From the NCBI RefSeq assembly GCF_910594985.1, contig NZ_CAJVCE010000027.1:22491-86490 (forward strand): a DNA stretch of 64,000 nucleotides, given 5' to 3'. The notes beneath the pieces are model-generated. The model searched no databases. It saw nothing but the letters and a program-made list of their open reading frames with translations, and was not told where the DNA came from. A program made the translations under genes and the position numbers. Origin of the DNA: Paenibacillus allorhizosphaerae (GTDB lineage: Bacteria > Bacillota > Bacilli > Paenibacillales > NBRC-103111). Below, in pieces: positions 53,542-62,675 of the stretch (its first letter is position 1; the number at the start of each line of letters is the position of its first letter).

Positions 53542-54201
53542 ATGGATAACCGGCTTCTGTTTCACCAATCGTTAAATCAACTGCAGCATTCGTTGCTCGA
53601 TATGGGGAGCCGGGTCGAACAGCTTATTCATCAGGCCGTCGACGCGCTGGCCCGCATGGATGAGCCGCTCGCCAAACAGACGATCGAGCAGGATGACGAA
53701 ATCGACGAGATGATGATCCGCATCGAAGAAGACGCCCTGCGGCTTATCGCGCTGCAGCAGCCGATGGGCAGCGATTTGCGCATTCTCAGCACGGCGATCA
53801 AAATCGCCACCGATCTCGAACGGATCGCCGATCATGCCGTCGATATCGCCAAAATTTGCGTTCGTCTGAACGGCGAACAGCTGGTCAAGCCGCTCGTCGA
53901 CATTCCGAAGATGGCGGAGCTTGCCAAGGCGATGCTGCGGGAGAGCTTGCTCTCCTACACGGAGCGGGACGTTCACCGGGCTTCCGCCCTGGCCGGTAAA
54001 GACGATGAGGTGGATAAGCTGTACAGCACCGTAGTCCTCGACGTCAACGCTCTCATGGGGAACGATTTCGCGAAAAACCGGCAGCTGTCGCAATTGATGC
54101 TGGCGGCGCATTTCCTCGAACGGGTGGCCGACCATACGACGAACATCGGCGAAGGCGTCATCTATATGGTGACAGGCAAACGCAAAGATTTGAATCAATA
54201 A
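53542..54201 (+). CDS. phoU: Phosphate signalling protein PhoU
   Basis: This 219-residue all-helical protein has two PhoU repeats, each with a metal-binding acidic motif: DDEIDEMMIRIEEDALRLIA and DDEVDKLYSTVVLDVNALMG. LERIADHAVDIAKICV and LERVADHTTNIGEGVIYMV are the paired E/D-x-x-A-D-H sites. It links the Pst transporter to the PhoR kinase and restrains phosphate uptake. AAAAGGTGGA lies before the ATG. It is last in the pstCAB-phoU operon; no phoPR is present in the window. Confidence 0.95.
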   Translation: MDNRLLFHQSLNQLQHSLLDMGSRVEQLIHQAVDALARMDEPLAKQTIEQDDEIDEMMIRIEEDALRLIALQQPMGSDLRILSTAIKIATDLERIADHAVDIAKICVRLNGEQLVKPLVDIPKMAELAKAMLRESLLSYTERDVHRASALAGKDDEVDKLYSTVVLDVNALMGNDFAKNRQLSQLMLAAHFLERVADHTTNIGEGVIYMVTGKRKDLNQ

Positions 54202-54211
54202 CCGGCAGCGG

Positions 54212-54234
54212 GGCTGCGCCGTTCCGGCGCAGCC
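54212..54234 (+). terminator. GC-rich hairpin after phoU
   Basis: GGCTGCGCCG and CGGCGCAGCC form a perfect 10-bp stem with loop TTC. Only TATT follows, so it is a weak or factor-assisted terminator, or an mRNA-end stabiliser. Confidence 0.5.
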
Positions 54235-54321
54235 TATTCGGACTGGAGAAGATGCGCTATATCGGCATCCGGACCGACTTGCGACCGAATTGTAAAAAGT
54301 CCGAGAGAAGTAGGGATCAAT

Positions 54322-56142
54322 ATGGCACACGACCGCAGCTTGCTTCCGGAAACGGGCGAACGGCACACCATTCGCGAAGAATTGCAGCGTATTTTGCGCG
54401 ACGGCAGCGTTCGCTCCTTCTATCAACCGATTCTCTCTTTGGCCGACGGAACGGTCCTCGGCTACGAGGCGCTGTCCCGCGGGCCGGAAGGAAGCCCGCT
54501 GCATGCGCCGCTGAAGCTGTTCGAGGCGGCCGAGGCGGAAGGGCTGCTGTACCCGCTTGACCGGCTTGCGCGCGAAAAGGCGATTCAGAGCGCCTGTGTC
54601 CGTCCGCAAGAACAATTGCTGTTCCTCAATTTATCCGCTAACATATTGCAGGACCCGAAGTTCGCTCCGGGCAAAACGCTCGAGCTTCTGAGGGCCAAAG
54701 GACTGCGCCCCGGCAACGTCGTCTTTGAAATTACGGAGCGCAGCTCGATTGAAGATTTCGGCGCGGTCAAACGCATCCTCGACCATTACCGCCAGCAAGG
54801 CTACCGGATCGCGATCGACGACGCCGGGGCCGGCTATTCCTCGCTTCAAGCCATCGCCGAACTGCACCCGGATTTTATCAAAATGGACCGTTCGCTCATT
54901 CGGGATGTGCATTTGTCCAAAACGAAGGAATACATCCTCGAAACGATGGTCTCCTTTGCGCGAAAGCTGCAAATTTTCATTATCGCGGAAGGCATCGAAA
55001 CGATGGATGAGCTGTTCAAGCTAACGCGCGTGGGCATTCATTACGGGCAGGGCTATTTGCTCGGACGCCCCGATCCGGAGGAAGCGCGCATCCGTCCCGA
55101 ATTGACGGAGCATATCGTCCGAAACAGCATTAGCGAAAAAATGACCGGAGGCCTGTGGGAGATCGGAGATCTGGCTTTTGCGTGCCAGTGCTTTGAGAAG
55201 GGAACCCCGATCTCCGTCGTCGCCGGCTATTTTCACGGCAACGAGAATGCGCCCGGTGCCGTCATCGTAGCGGACGGGGTACCGGTCGGCCTGATGATGC
55301 GCGAGCGGCTGTTTCAGCAGCTGGCCGGCCAGTACGGCTACTCGCTGTTCTGGAACCGTTCCATCGAGCATGTCATGGACGATAAGCCGCTTGTCGTGGA
55401 CGAGCATATGCCGGTGGAGGATGTATCGCAGCTGGCGACCTCCCGCGACATTCACAACTTGTACGACCACGTGATCATCACGTCGCAAGGCCTCTTCCGC
55501 GGAGCTGCATCGATCCGGTCGATTCTGGAGTGCATCACGAACATTCGCATGGAAAGCGCCAAGGTGGCGAGCCCGCTGACGGGGCTCCCCGGCAATATTC
55601 AAATTCACCGCGAGCTGAACAAACGGCTGTCCGAAAGGAAACGGTTCTCGGTCATCTATGCCGATCTCGATTATTTCAAGTGGTACAATGACAGGTACGG
55701 CTTTCAAAAAGGCGATCAGCTGATCCAGTATACGGCCGATTGCATTCAGCAAGCGATCGTGACGACGGGACATCCTCACGATTTCGTGGGGCATATCGGC
55801 GGGGACGATTTCATCGCGATGACGTCCGTCGGCGAGCCGGAGAAAGTGTGTGCGGAAATGATCCGGCGATATGATCAGGGGATCGGGCTGTTCTATGAGG
55901 ATGGGGAGCGGATCGTGGAAGACCGCAGCGGCCGCCGGATTGAGGGGGGCGGGGTCACCTTGTCGTTATCGCTGCTTGTATGCGAAAGCGATGCCGCCGT
56001 AACGCCGGAGCAAATCTCGCAAGCGGCCGCAGCGCTAAAAAAACAGGCGAAAGCATGCCGCGGCAGCGTATGCTGCCGCGGCACCGTCGGCGCGCCCCAT
56101 GAAGCTACGGCAGCAGCTCGCGAAGCTGATCGAGGCGTTTGA
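54322..56142 (+). CDS. EAL-GGDEF cyclic-di-GMP protein
   Basis: This 606-residue cytoplasmic protein has an N-terminal EAL phosphodiesterase domain (about 20-260). Its catalytic motifs look intact: YEALSRGP (Glu49), VFEITERSSI, IAIDDAGAGYSSL, FIKMDRSLI and IIAEGIETMDE. A central CBS-like linker follows (about 290-410), then a C-terminal GGDEF domain with YADLDYFKWYNDRYGF and GGDDF at 493-497, a permitted variant of GGEEF. The order EAL-then-GGDEF is less common than the reverse. It could hydrolyse c-di-GMP with GGDEF as a GTP sensor, or do both. It follows phoU. Its last 38 bases overlap the convergent HAD gene. Confidence 0.9.
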   Translation: MAHDRSLLPETGERHTIREELQRILRDGSVRSFYQPILSLADGTVLGYEALSRGPEGSPLHAPLKLFEAAEAEGLLYPLDRLAREKAIQSACVRPQEQLLFLNLSANILQDPKFAPGKTLELLRAKGLRPGNVVFEITERSSIEDFGAVKRILDHYRQQGYRIAIDDAGAGYSSLQAIAELHPDFIKMDRSLIRDVHLSKTKEYILETMVSFARKLQIFIIAEGIETMDELFKLTRVGIHYGQGYLLGRPDPEEARIRPELTEHIVRNSISEKMTGGLWEIGDLAFACQCFEKGTPISVVAGYFHGNENAPGAVIVADGVPVGLMMRERLFQQLAGQYGYSLFWNRSIEHVMDDKPLVVDEHMPVEDVSQLATSRDIHNLYDHVIITSQGLFRGAASIRSILECITNIRMESAKVASPLTGLPGNIQIHRELNKRLSERKRFSVIYADLDYFKWYNDRYGFQKGDQLIQYTADCIQQAIVTTGHPHDFVGHIGGDDFIAMTSVGEPEKVCAEMIRRYDQGIGLFYEDGERIVEDRSGRRIEGGGVTLSLSLLVCESDAAVTPEQISQAAAALKKQAKACRGSVCCRGTVGAPHEATAAAREADRGV

Positions 56143-56863
56143 TCAAATACACATACCTTCGTCCCAGCCGCTGGCGGGATATTTTTTTGTCCGTCGCCGC
56201 GGAAGAGGACTGCTGCAGCCACACGGCATCCATTCCGGCCTTAACGGCGCCGCATACATCATGTTTCCAGGAATTTCCCACCATAATGACCTGCCTCGGC
56301 GCGACCTGAAGCGTATGCATTGCGGCTTGGAACAAATGCGGAGACGGTTTTTTGTCCCCGTGCCTTTGCGTAGTAAACACATGCTCCGCGGGAAAAAAGG
56401 AATCGAGCCCGAAACGCCCGAGCATATGCAGCACTTCGGTTTGGGAGCTGTTGCTGATGATCGCCAGGCGATACGCCTTCGACAGCAGCTCCAGCGTTTC
56501 GTACGCCTGCGGCGATACCGTCTTCGCGCTCGTCTGCATCCAGCGCACCTCCTGAATGAAGCTCTCCGCCATGCTGCCGGAGACAGGCAAGTCCAAGGCG
56601 TGAAACGCATCCCGCAAGCATTGCTGCTGCAGCTCGTCAAGCTGCCGAAAGCCCGTTTTTCCTTTGCGCCGCTGCTGCCACCGGGTCATATATTGCTCCC
56701 ATAGCTGTTCCGCCCGCACGTCATCGTCGTGCACCCATCGTCCGGCATACGTTTCCCATACGCTGCGGAAGCACGTTTCGAAGCTCAACTCTTGCTGTAC
56801 CAGCGTTTGATTGACATCGAAGCAGATGGCGCGTTTGCCGTGCGCCCGTACCGTTTCATTCAT
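56105..56863 (-). CDS. HAD-family hydrolase
   Basis: This 252-residue reverse-strand protein has HAD motif I FDVNQTL (nucleophile Asp16; the residue two on is Asn, not Asp), motif II in AIISNSSQTEVLH, and Lys in GDKKPSPHLFQAA. Motif III-like MVGNSWKHDVCGAVKAGMD follows. Asn at the DxD second position occurs in haloacid dehalogenase-like and some phosphatase subfamilies and weakens a phosphatase call. ATG 56863 has GGAGGAAGG closely upstream; the frame is open to 56938. It is convergent with the EAL-GGDEF gene and overlaps its end by 38 bases. The substrate is unknown. Confidence 0.86.
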   Translation of the reverse strand: MNETVRAHGKRAICFDVNQTLVQQELSFETCFRSVWETYAGRWVHDDDVRAEQLWEQYMTRWQQRRKGKTGFRQLDELQQQCLRDAFHALDLPVSGSMAESFIQEVRWMQTSAKTVSPQAYETLELLSKAYRLAIISNSSQTEVLHMLGRFGLDSFFPAEHVFTTQRHGDKKPSPHLFQAAMHTLQVAPRQVIMVGNSWKHDVCGAVKAGMDAVWLQQSSSAATDKKISRQRLGRRYVYLIKRLDQLRELLP

Positions 56864-57045
56864 GGCCTTCCTCCGATCTCCTTCCCGTACGCTCATGGTG
56901 GTCCTGAAGGATCGAGTTAGTTTCATTTTATGCGGCAAAATCGGCCGTCACCCCTTTTTCCGGCAAGGAGACAAAGCTTTTTTTCTGGTGTCCCGCATGC
57001 TATCATGTATAGTGAGCAAGCAGGTTATGGAATGAGGTGTAGCAT

Positions 57046-59727
57046 TTGTCCAAGCTGATATTGATCGACGGTAACAGCATTGCGTACCGGGCGTTTTTTG
57101 CGCTTCCGCTGCTGAGCAATTCGAAAGGATTGCATACGAATGCGGTATTCGGTTTCACCACAATGCTGTTAAAACTGCTGGAAGAACAGAAGCCGACGCA
57201 TTTCCTTGTGGCGTTCGACGCCGGGAAAGCGACGTTCAGACATAAAGGATATACCGAATACAAAGGCGGAAGGGAAAAGACGCCTTCGGAGCTGTCGGAA
57301 CAGTTTCCCGTTCTGCGAGAGCTGCTCGAGTCATTCGGCATTCGCCACTTCGAGCTCGACGGCTACGAGGCCGATGACATTATCGGGACGCTTACGCGCA
57401 TTGCCGATGAGAAGGGCGGTATCGACGTCACCGTCGTAACCGGCGATAAAGATATGCTTCAGCTTGCCTCGGACCGGGTAAGCATCGCGCTCACGCGCAA
57501 AGGGATCAGCGAAATCGAGCTGTTCGATCCCGCGTACATTCATGAGAAATACGGGATTAACCCGCAGCAGATCATCGACCTGAAAGGTCTTATGGGCGAC
57601 CAGTCCGATAATATACCCGGTATTCCCGGGGTAGGCGAGAAGACGGCGCTTAAGCTGCTGCACGAGTACGGCTCGGTCGAGCGGGTGCTCGAGAACGCTT
57701 CCCAGATCAAAGGGAAGATGGGCGAGAAGGTTGCAGCCCATGCGGACGACGCCCGGATGAGCAAGGAACTGGCGACGATATACCGCGAGGTGCCGATGGA
57801 TCTTACTTGGGACGAGCTGTCGTATCAGGGATACGAGGACCAGACGCTCGGCGATATGTTCCGCAGGCTGGAGTTCAAATCGCTGATCGAACGGCTGAAT
57901 TTATCGGCTCCCGGCTCGTCTGCGGGTGCGGCTGAAATCGCGGAAGACGAGGCGCTGGACTTGATCGAAGTAACGGCGGACAACCTGGACAAGCTGATTC
58001 AGGCGCTGCCGCTTGTGAAAGCTTTGCATGTCGAGGTGATCGGGGACAATCCGCACAATTCGGAAGTACTCGGCGTCGCATTTTGCGCGCCGGGAGAGGC
58101 GGACGGCAATACGGCATGCTATTACGCCCCGTTTCGGGTGCTGCAGGGAGAGGCGGCCGCCGATGTACGGGCATGGTTTGCTTCGGACAACAAGTCGGTT
58201 TCGTTGTACGACCTTCACCGGTCGGTCGTTGCGCTCGCATGGCAGGGCATTGAGCTTCGCGGCGTGGCGTTTGACGTGCTGCTCGCGGGTTATTTGCTCG
58301 ACCCGACGGAATCGGCCTTGACGCTGAACGGGTTAACCGCGCGCTACGGCCTGCCCGCGCTGCAGGCGGACGAGGATGTGTTCGGCAAAGGCGCAAAGTT
58401 CCAAGTTCCTGCGGCGGACGTGCTGGCTAGTTTCATGGGCCGCAAAGCCGCGGCTACGTTCAAGCTGGCGGCAAAGCTGACGGAGGCGCTCGAAGAAAGC
58501 GATATGCATACGCTGTTCTACGAGCTGGAGCAGCCGCTCGCGCATGTGCTTGCCGCAATGGAACGGCAAGGCATCAAGGTGGATGCGGAGGAGCTCAAAG
58601 CGTACGGCGCGGAGCTCGGCAAGCAGCTCGACGTGATCATGCAGTCGATCTACGATGCGGTCGGCATGGAATTCAACATCAACTCGCCGAAGCAGCTCGG
58701 AGACATCTTGTTCGAGAAGCTTCAGCTGCCCGTCGTGAAGAAGACGAAAACCGGATACTCCACGGATGCCGAAGTGCTTGAAAAGCTCGAGCCTTACCAT
58801 CCGATGGTCGGCCATATATTGAATTACCGGACGCTTGCCAAGCTCCAATCGACTTATGTCGAAGGATTGCTGAAGGAAGTGCGTCCGACTACGGGCAAGG
58901 TTCATACGTATTACAAGCAGACGATCGCCGCGACCGGACGGCTCAGCAGTCAATATCCGAATTTGCAGAACATCCCGATCCGGCTCGAGGAAGGACGCAA
59001 AATCCGCAAAGTATTCGTTCCGTCCGAGCCGGGCTGGCGCATTTTGACTGCGGACTATTCGCAGATCGAGCTGCGGGTGCTCGCACATATTTCGCAGGAC
59101 GCGAAGCTGATCGAAGCGTTTCAAAACAATATGGACATTCATACGAAAACGGCGATGGACGTGTTCGGCGTGTCCGAGGATGGCGTCGATGCGAATATGC
59201 GCCGGCAGGCAAAAGCCGTGAACTTCGGCATCGTATACGGCATCAGCGATTACGGTTTATCCCAGAACTTGAACATTACCCGAAAGGAAGCGGCGAGTTT
59301 TATCGAACAATATTTTGCCGTCTTCCAGGGGGTACGCGGATATATGGACGATATCGTGAAAAAAGCGCGGCAGGACGGCTACGTGACGACGCTGCTGCAG
59401 CGCCGCCGTTATTTGCCGGAAATTACCGCGTCGAACTTTAACTTGCGTTCCTTCGCGGAACGGACGGCGATGAATACGCCGATTCAAGGAACGGCCGCGG
59501 ATATTATTAAGCTGGCCATGGTGCAGATGGATGAGCGGATGCGCCGCGAAGGCGTCCGCAGCCGCATGCTGCTGCAGGTGCATGACGAATTGGTGTTCGA
59601 GGTGCCGGAAGACGAGCTGGAACGCATGAAGGCGATCGTCGCCGAAGTGATGGAAGGCGCGCTGAAGCTCGATGTTCCGCTGAAGGTGGACGTCGATGCG
59701 GGTGCGAACTGGTACGAGGCGAAGTAA
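57046..59727 (+). CDS. polA: DNA polymerase I
   Basis: This 893-residue enzyme has an N-terminal 5'-nuclease/FEN domain (LILIDGNSIAYRAFFALPLL; DGYEADDIIGTL; GLMGDQSDNIPGIPGVGEKT; about 1-290). A middle domain corresponds to 3'-5' exonuclease but lacks the DxE active site, as in Bacillus-type enzymes. The family A polymerase domain has motif A DYSQIELRVLAHIS, motif B RRQAKAVNFGIVYG and motif C LQVHDELVFEV. It fills gaps in repair and Okazaki processing. The start is TTG 57046 with GAGGTG upstream. It begins a housekeeping run polA-mutM-ytaF-coaE. Confidence 0.97.
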   Translation: MSKLILIDGNSIAYRAFFALPLLSNSKGLHTNAVFGFTTMLLKLLEEQKPTHFLVAFDAGKATFRHKGYTEYKGGREKTPSELSEQFPVLRELLESFGIRHFELDGYEADDIIGTLTRIADEKGGIDVTVVTGDKDMLQLASDRVSIALTRKGISEIELFDPAYIHEKYGINPQQIIDLKGLMGDQSDNIPGIPGVGEKTALKLLHEYGSVERVLENASQIKGKMGEKVAAHADDARMSKELATIYREVPMDLTWDELSYQGYEDQTLGDMFRRLEFKSLIERLNLSAPGSSAGAAEIAEDEALDLIEVTADNLDKLIQALPLVKALHVEVIGDNPHNSEVLGVAFCAPGEADGNTACYYAPFRVLQGEAAADVRAWFASDNKSVSLYDLHRSVVALAWQGIELRGVAFDVLLAGYLLDPTESALTLNGLTARYGLPALQADEDVFGKGAKFQVPAADVLASFMGRKAAATFKLAAKLTEALEESDMHTLFYELEQPLAHVLAAMERQGIKVDAEELKAYGAELGKQLDVIMQSIYDAVGMEFNINSPKQLGDILFEKLQLPVVKKTKTGYSTDAEVLEKLEPYHPMVGHILNYRTLAKLQSTYVEGLLKEVRPTTGKVHTYYKQTIAATGRLSSQYPNLQNIPIRLEEGRKIRKVFVPSEPGWRILTADYSQIELRVLAHISQDAKLIEAFQNNMDIHTKTAMDVFGVSEDGVDANMRRQAKAVNFGIVYGISDYGLSQNLNITRKEAASFIEQYFAVFQGVRGYMDDIVKKARQDGYVTTLLQRRRYLPEITASNFNLRSFAERTAMNTPIQGTAADIIKLAMVQMDERMRREGVRSRMLLQVHDELVFEVPEDELERMKAIVAEVMEGALKLDVPLKVDVDAGANWYEAK

Positions 59728-59750
59728 TTTACATCAGGGAGGGACAGGCC

Positions 59751-60608
59751 ATGCCGGAATTGCCGGAGGTCGAGACGGTACGCCGTACGTTGGAGCAACT
59801 GGTGATCGGCAAGACGGTGGAACGCGTATCGGTGCTGCTGAAACGGATCATTCAGCTTCCCGACGACGCGGAAGCGTTCGCGCTGCTGCTGCAGGGTGAG
59901 ACGATCCGCTCCGTTCAGCGGCGCGGAAAGTTCCTCCGCTTCCTATTCGATCATTATACGATGGTTTCCCATCTCCGTATGGAGGGGCGATACGGCGTAT
60001 ACGGCGCAGACGAGCCGATGGAGCCGCATACGCATGTCGTATTTCATTTTACCGACGGGACCGAACTGCGCTATAAGGACGTGCGGCAGTTCGGAACGAT
60101 GCATATTTTTCCGTTAAACCAAGATTTGTCGGAGCTCCCGCTGAAAAAACTGGGGCTTGAGCCGCTGGACGATTCGTTTACGCTCGAAGCGTTCCGGGAA
60201 AAGCTGGGGAAGCGCACGACCAAAATCAAGCCGTTGCTGCTCAATCAGGAATATATTGTAGGCATCGGGAATATTTATGTGGATGAGTCCTTGTTTCAGG
60301 CGGGAATCCACCCGGAGCGAGAGGCGAACACGTTGAGCAAAGAAGAACAGGCCAAGCTGTACGAGGCGATTATTGCGACGCTGAACGAGGCGGTGGCTGC
60401 CGGAGGTTCTTCCGTCAAATCGTACGTCAACGGCCAGGGCGAGATCGGGATGTTCCAGCATCAGCTCAAAATGTACGGGCGTAATGCGGAGCCGTGCATT
60501 AACTGCGGACACGTGATCGAGAAAACGGTTGTTGCGGGTCGCGGCACCCACTACTGCCCGCAATGCCAGCCGCTGAAACGACCTAGAACGAAACGAAGCC
60601 GTTCGTAA
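59751..60608 (+). CDS. mutM: Formamidopyrimidine-DNA glycosylase (Fpg/MutM)
   Basis: This 285-residue bifunctional glycosylase/AP lyase starts MPELPEVETVRRTLE, with catalytic Pro2 and Glu3. A conserved Lys lies in RRGKFLRF, DNA-binding residues in NIYVDESLFQAGIHP, and the C-terminal zinc finger is CINCGHVIEKTVVAGRGTHY followed by CPQC. It excises 8-oxoguanine. GGGAGG precedes the ATG, 23 bases after polA, so the two repair genes are probably cotranscribed. Confidence 0.97.
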   Translation: MPELPEVETVRRTLEQLVIGKTVERVSVLLKRIIQLPDDAEAFALLLQGETIRSVQRRGKFLRFLFDHYTMVSHLRMEGRYGVYGADEPMEPHTHVVFHFTDGTELRYKDVRQFGTMHIFPLNQDLSELPLKKLGLEPLDDSFTLEAFREKLGKRTTKIKPLLLNQEYIVGIGNIYVDESLFQAGIHPEREANTLSKEEQAKLYEAIIATLNEAVAAGGSSVKSYVNGQGEIGMFQHQLKMYGRNAEPCINCGHVIEKTVVAGRGTHYCPQCQPLKRPRTKRSRS

Positions 60609-60678
60609 GAACGCAGGCACACCCCGCCCATTCCTCCCATATAGTGAAAAGTGAGGTTTATCGAGGGAGGGAATAGGC

Positions 60679-61386
60679 ATGCTGTCTGTCGTCTCGTTGT
60701 TGCTGCTAGCGCTGGCTGTCAGTCTTGACGGTTTTGGCGTCGGGGTCATGTACGGTTTGCGAAAAATCCGTATTCCGCTGCCGTCCGTCGCCATCATCTC
60801 GTTATGTTCGGGCATTATCATTTATTTGTCGATGCAAATCGGCGTATGGATCAGCCGGTTTGTCGACCCGTCGTTCGCGAAAACGATCGGCGCTGTCATC
60901 TTGATGGGGATCGGATTGTGGGCCATCTACCAGATGCTTACCGAGAAGCACGAAAGTGCGGAGCAGGAAGCGGGGAAGCCGCCGGTCGATACTGCTGCGG
61001 AGGCAACCGAAGGCCATCCCGTCGGCGCAGTTGCCGTTACGGCCAAAGAGATCGTGTATATCGAGTTGAAGCGGCTCGGTCTCGTCATTCAAATTCTTCG
61101 CACGCCGTCGATTGCGGACATGGACCGGTCCGGCAACATTTCGTCTTCCGAAGCGATGCTGCTCGGCACGGCTCTATCGCTTGACGCCTTCGGTGCCGGA
61201 TTCGGCGCGGCGCTGCTCGGATTTACGCCTTGGCTGACCGCGGCGGTCATTGCCCTAGCCAGCGGAACGTTTTTGAGTGCGGGACTGTCTTTCGGCTTCC
61301 GGTTCGCGAATCTGAAATGGGTTCGCAAGCTATCGATATTGCCTGGATTTGTTTTGATTATCATGGGCATCATGAAATTGTTTTAA
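60679..61386 (+). CDS. ytaF: Sporulation membrane protein YtaF
   Basis: This 235-residue protein has two MntP-like halves of three helices each. Each begins with an Asp in the membrane, ALAVSLDGFGVGVMYGLRKI and ALSLDAFGAGFGAALLGF, and they are joined by a soluble acidic loop (HESAEQEAGKPPVDTAAEA). The duplicated SLD(G/A)FG motif and size match YtaF of spore formers, a probable cation exporter or sporulation factor. GGGAGGGAA precedes the ATG. It lies between mutM and coaE, the standard order in Bacilli. Confidence 0.88.
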   Translation: MLSVVSLLLLALAVSLDGFGVGVMYGLRKIRIPLPSVAIISLCSGIIIYLSMQIGVWISRFVDPSFAKTIGAVILMGIGLWAIYQMLTEKHESAEQEAGKPPVDTAAEATEGHPVGAVAVTAKEIVYIELKRLGLVIQILRTPSIADMDRSGNISSSEAMLLGTALSLDAFGAGFGAALLGFTPWLTAAVIALASGTFLSAGLSFGFRFANLKWVRKLSILPGFVLIIMGIMKLF

Positions 61387-61414
61387 CACTTCACTTAGAG
61401 ACCGGGGGATGACC

Positions 61415-62011
61415 ATGAATATCGGATTGACCGGGGGGATTGCCTGCGGTAAAAGCACGGTATCGTCCATGCTCGTCCGCCGCGGCGCGCTGCTGGTAGA
61501 TGCGGACCAAATCGCCAGAGAAGTTGTGGAGCCGGGCACCCCTGTTTTGGCCAGTGTAATCGAGCGATTCGGAGTAGATCTTCTGCTTCCGGATGGCTCC
61601 TTGCACCGCAAGAAGCTTGGCGAGCGCATTTTCGGCGATAAAGAGGCGCGTACGGCGCTAGAGCAGCTTCTTCACCCTTCCATTCGCGCGACCATGAAAG
61701 CTCGGATGGAGGCTTACGCAGCGGACTACCCGGACAAGCTGGTCGTCGTCGACGTGCCGCTTTTGTATGAGTCAAAGCTGGAATGGATGTTTGAACAGGT
61801 AATGGTTGTTTACGTGCCCCGCGATATTCAAATCCTGCGCCTGATGGAACGGGACAAGCTTATGCGAGAACAAGCGGAGAAGCGTCTGGCCTCGCAGATG
61901 CCGATCGAGGACAAGCGGGCGCTTGCCGATTACGTCATCGACAATTCGGGGTCACTGGAGGAAACGGAACGCCAAATCGATACGTTTTGGACGGAGAGGG
62001 GGCTGCTATGA
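61415..62011 (+). CDS. coaE: Dephospho-CoA kinase
   Basis: This 198-residue P-loop kinase makes CoA by phosphorylating the ribose 3'-hydroxyl of dephospho-CoA. The Walker A is GGIACGKST (7-15), DADQIAREVVEPG forms the substrate-binding segment, DVPLLYESKLEWMFEQVMVV follows, and the lid includes RDIQILRLMERDKLM. ATG 61415 is preferred since GGGGG ends 6 nt upstream, while ATG 61409 abuts it. Its stop overlaps the next start (ATGA). Confidence 0.95.
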   Translation: MNIGLTGGIACGKSTVSSMLVRRGALLVDADQIAREVVEPGTPVLASVIERFGVDLLLPDGSLHRKKLGERIFGDKEARTALEQLLHPSIRATMKARMEAYAADYPDKLVVVDVPLLYESKLEWMFEQVMVVYVPRDIQILRLMERDKLMREQAEKRLASQMPIEDKRALADYVIDNSGSLEETERQIDTFWTERGLL

Positions 62012-62586
62012 GATTTTGGCGGAAAAAGCGGGTATTTGCCCTGCTGCTGCTAACTTTTCTCCTCTTTTTATTTTTGAGCAGCTCTATGATCGGGCGCATG
62101 CTGTATCCGATTCAATATGAGAATGAAATCCGCACAAGCGCACAAAAATACGGGCTCGATCCGTTCCTGATCGCAGCGATCATGCGAGTGGAATCGAATT
62201 TCAAAACCGGCGTGGAGTCCAAAAAAGGCGCCTACGGCTTAATGCAGCTGATGCCGGACACATCGGATTGGATCATCGACAAAGGGAATTTCTCGAGTAA
62301 CTACCGCTCACAGCTGGACAACCCTGCCGTAAGCATTGAGCTCGGTTCCTGGTATTTGAACTGGATGCATAAGCAGTTTAACGGGAATATGATCGCCGTT
62401 ATCGCCGGCTATAACGCGGGGCACGGCAAAGTAAGCCGCTGGCTGCAGGAGCAGGAGTGGGACGGGACGCTCAAAAATACCGATATGATACCCTATGGCG
62501 AGACGAGACATTACGTTCAGCGCGTCGTGTATTATTATAATAAATACGATCAATTATACAAGGATGCGTGGAAAGAGGGCAAATAA
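62008..62586 (+). CDS. Lytic transglycosylase (SLT domain)
   Basis: This 192-residue protein has an N-terminal signal anchor (about 8-28, VFALLLLTFLLFLFLSSSMI). The SLT lysozyme-like domain has catalytic Glu in IMRVESNFKTG, the GLMQLMPDTSDW motif and AGYNAGHGKVSRWL. It would act outside the membrane, cleaving peptidoglycan with anhydro-product formation. ATG 62008 overlaps coaE by 4 bases, so translation is coupled. The polA-to-here order is conserved among Paenibacillaceae. Confidence 0.93.
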   Translation: MRFWRKKRVFALLLLTFLLFLFLSSSMIGRMLYPIQYENEIRTSAQKYGLDPFLIAAIMRVESNFKTGVESKKGAYGLMQLMPDTSDWIIDKGNFSSNYRSQLDNPAVSIELGSWYLNWMHKQFNGNMIAVIAGYNAGHGKVSRWLQEQEWDGTLKNTDMIPYGETRHYVQRVVYYYNKYDQLYKDAWKEGK

Positions 62587-62593
62587 AAAGCAA

Positions 62594-62652
62594 AGAAGCA
62601 TTGGACATGCTCCTTATGCTTGATGCAGCAAGGGCAAACGTCCAATACTTCT
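62594..62652. terminator. Long hairpin between the convergent transglycosylase and ssp genes
   Basis: GAAGCATTGGAC (62595-62606) and GTCCAATACTTC (62640-62651) match at 11 of 12 positions around a 33-base loop. Flanking A and T residues could make it a bidirectional terminator. Confidence 0.5.
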
Positions 62653-62675
62653 TGCGTATTCTTTAAAACGTGTTA

